From contig NC_087066.1 of NCBI RefSeq assembly GCF_963678635.1, positions 37,767,755 to 37,831,754 of the forward strand: a DNA stretch of 64,000 nucleotides, in the 5' to 3' direction. The first letter of the stretch is position 1; each line of letters opens with the position of its first letter. The DNA is from Symsagittifera roscoffensis. Its lineage: Eukaryota > Xenacoelomorpha > Acoela > Convolutidae. Under the pieces are notes generated by a model. It was not told the DNA's origin, did not search any database, and saw nothing but the letters and a program-made list of their open reading frames with translations. Of the stretch, positions 63,373 through 64,000 are shown piece after piece. The translations under genes were made by a program, and so were the position numbers.

Positions 63373-64000
63373 TTGAAGAACACGGAGTCAGCGAGTGGTG
63401 AACTATCAACAAAGACGGTGAAAGCCGTAACGCAAGTCAAAGCTGCCACGGAGACTGAGACCAGGAATTCACTGAGAATAAACTATGAGAAAGCAGCTGC
63501 AGAGGCTGAAGCAGGAGATAGAGAAGCAGAGATTGAACGAGACACTCTGCAAGACAAGGCCAGTGTCAGAAGCCGGAGAGAACGCAATGAACAGTGGTAA
63601 TTGCAACACTCTAAAAGTGGTGACGGGAAAACCATTCGGCGTAACGAAAATTGGAGTGAGAATTAAGTCAATAATCACAGTGGGCGGTCACGAAGTAACA
63701 AGAAACCTGAGTGAACCGAGTGACCAGAAGATAATGCACATTGATGTGTACGCAGATTACATGAGTGCAATAAGCCCGAAAATACCTTCTAGAGCCTTGA
63801 GGGCACTACTCACAAGAGGTGGCAGCAAATCAGTGCGCATCGACAACAGATACACGGAAGCCTATGGTCCACATGAGGTAATGCTGAATATAGATGAATT
63901 AAACTTCTAGACGAAAATCTTGATCACGTGTGACGAAGATCTAGCCGGACAAATCTACGTGGGTAGAGAAGAATTAAAAGTGAGATCGATGGGACACTGT
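63373..64000 (+). pseudogene. Gag-pol linker region of second family (runs off window)
   Basis: 63373-63600 and 63485-63910 in different frames. The second carries VGGHEVTRNLSEPS...HIDVYADYM...YGPHEVMLNIDELNF; after a TAG at 63908-63910 the frame continues coherently to the window edge (DLAGQIYVGREELKVRSMG). This is the segment that precedes the protease in this family, to my recollection. Confidence 0.65.

Overview
The window is repeat-dominated DNA from a eukaryote, most likely a nematode. The clue is the plus-strand gag at 61.4-64.0 kb, which resembles a Ty3/gypsy gag family common in Caenorhabditis-type genomes; this is inference from recall, with no search run. I see no cellular gene, rRNA or tRNA. 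About 49 kb is three head-to-tail copies of one unusually large Ty3/gypsy-type endogenous retrovirus-like element, all coding on the minus strand.

Layout: copy A (1-13142) runs in from the left edge and keeps its 5' LTR (12733-13142). Copy B (14480-31475) has both LTRs, 4-bp target duplications (CTGG) and many lesions. Copy C (32126-50980, 18,855 bp) has LTRs identical by eye, 4-bp target duplications (ATAA) and few lesions. Short relic-rich host segments lie between them (13143-14479 and 31476-32125). To the right are a GAGCGGTTT foldback satellite (51.3-51.9 kb), about 3 kb with no recognisable gene, a decayed minus-strand non-LTR (LINE) element (about 54.9-59.1 kb), a hairpin minisatellite (60.6-61.1 kb) and a decayed plus-strand gag of another LTR element (61.4 kb to the edge).

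Composite gene order on the minus strand, from comparing copies: 5' LTR; primer binding site; 77-aa basic leader ORF; about 0.9-kb leader with a duplicated hairpin; 155-aa ORF overlapping gag by 26 nt; one continuous gag-pol frame of about 2740 codons (long gag, CCHC knuckle, Asn/Arg/Ser/Tyr-rich linker, protease, RT with YLDD, RNase H, integrase with DD35E and a GPY/F-type tail); a chain of tiny ORFs (50 codons without ATG; 46-76-aa hydrophobic; 62-aa two-membrane-span); a 379-codon frame without ATG; an envelope-like glycoprotein frame of about 870 codons; a 597-602-aa ORF of unknown function joined to env by an ATGA overlap; a 3' region with a consensus splice donor, a 159-bp invariant block and paired palindromes; 3' LTR.

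This arrangement, a nematode errantivirus-like element carrying env plus about seven extra ORFs, is the most interesting object here. No copy in the window is fully intact: each has its own stops or indels, described but not repaired.
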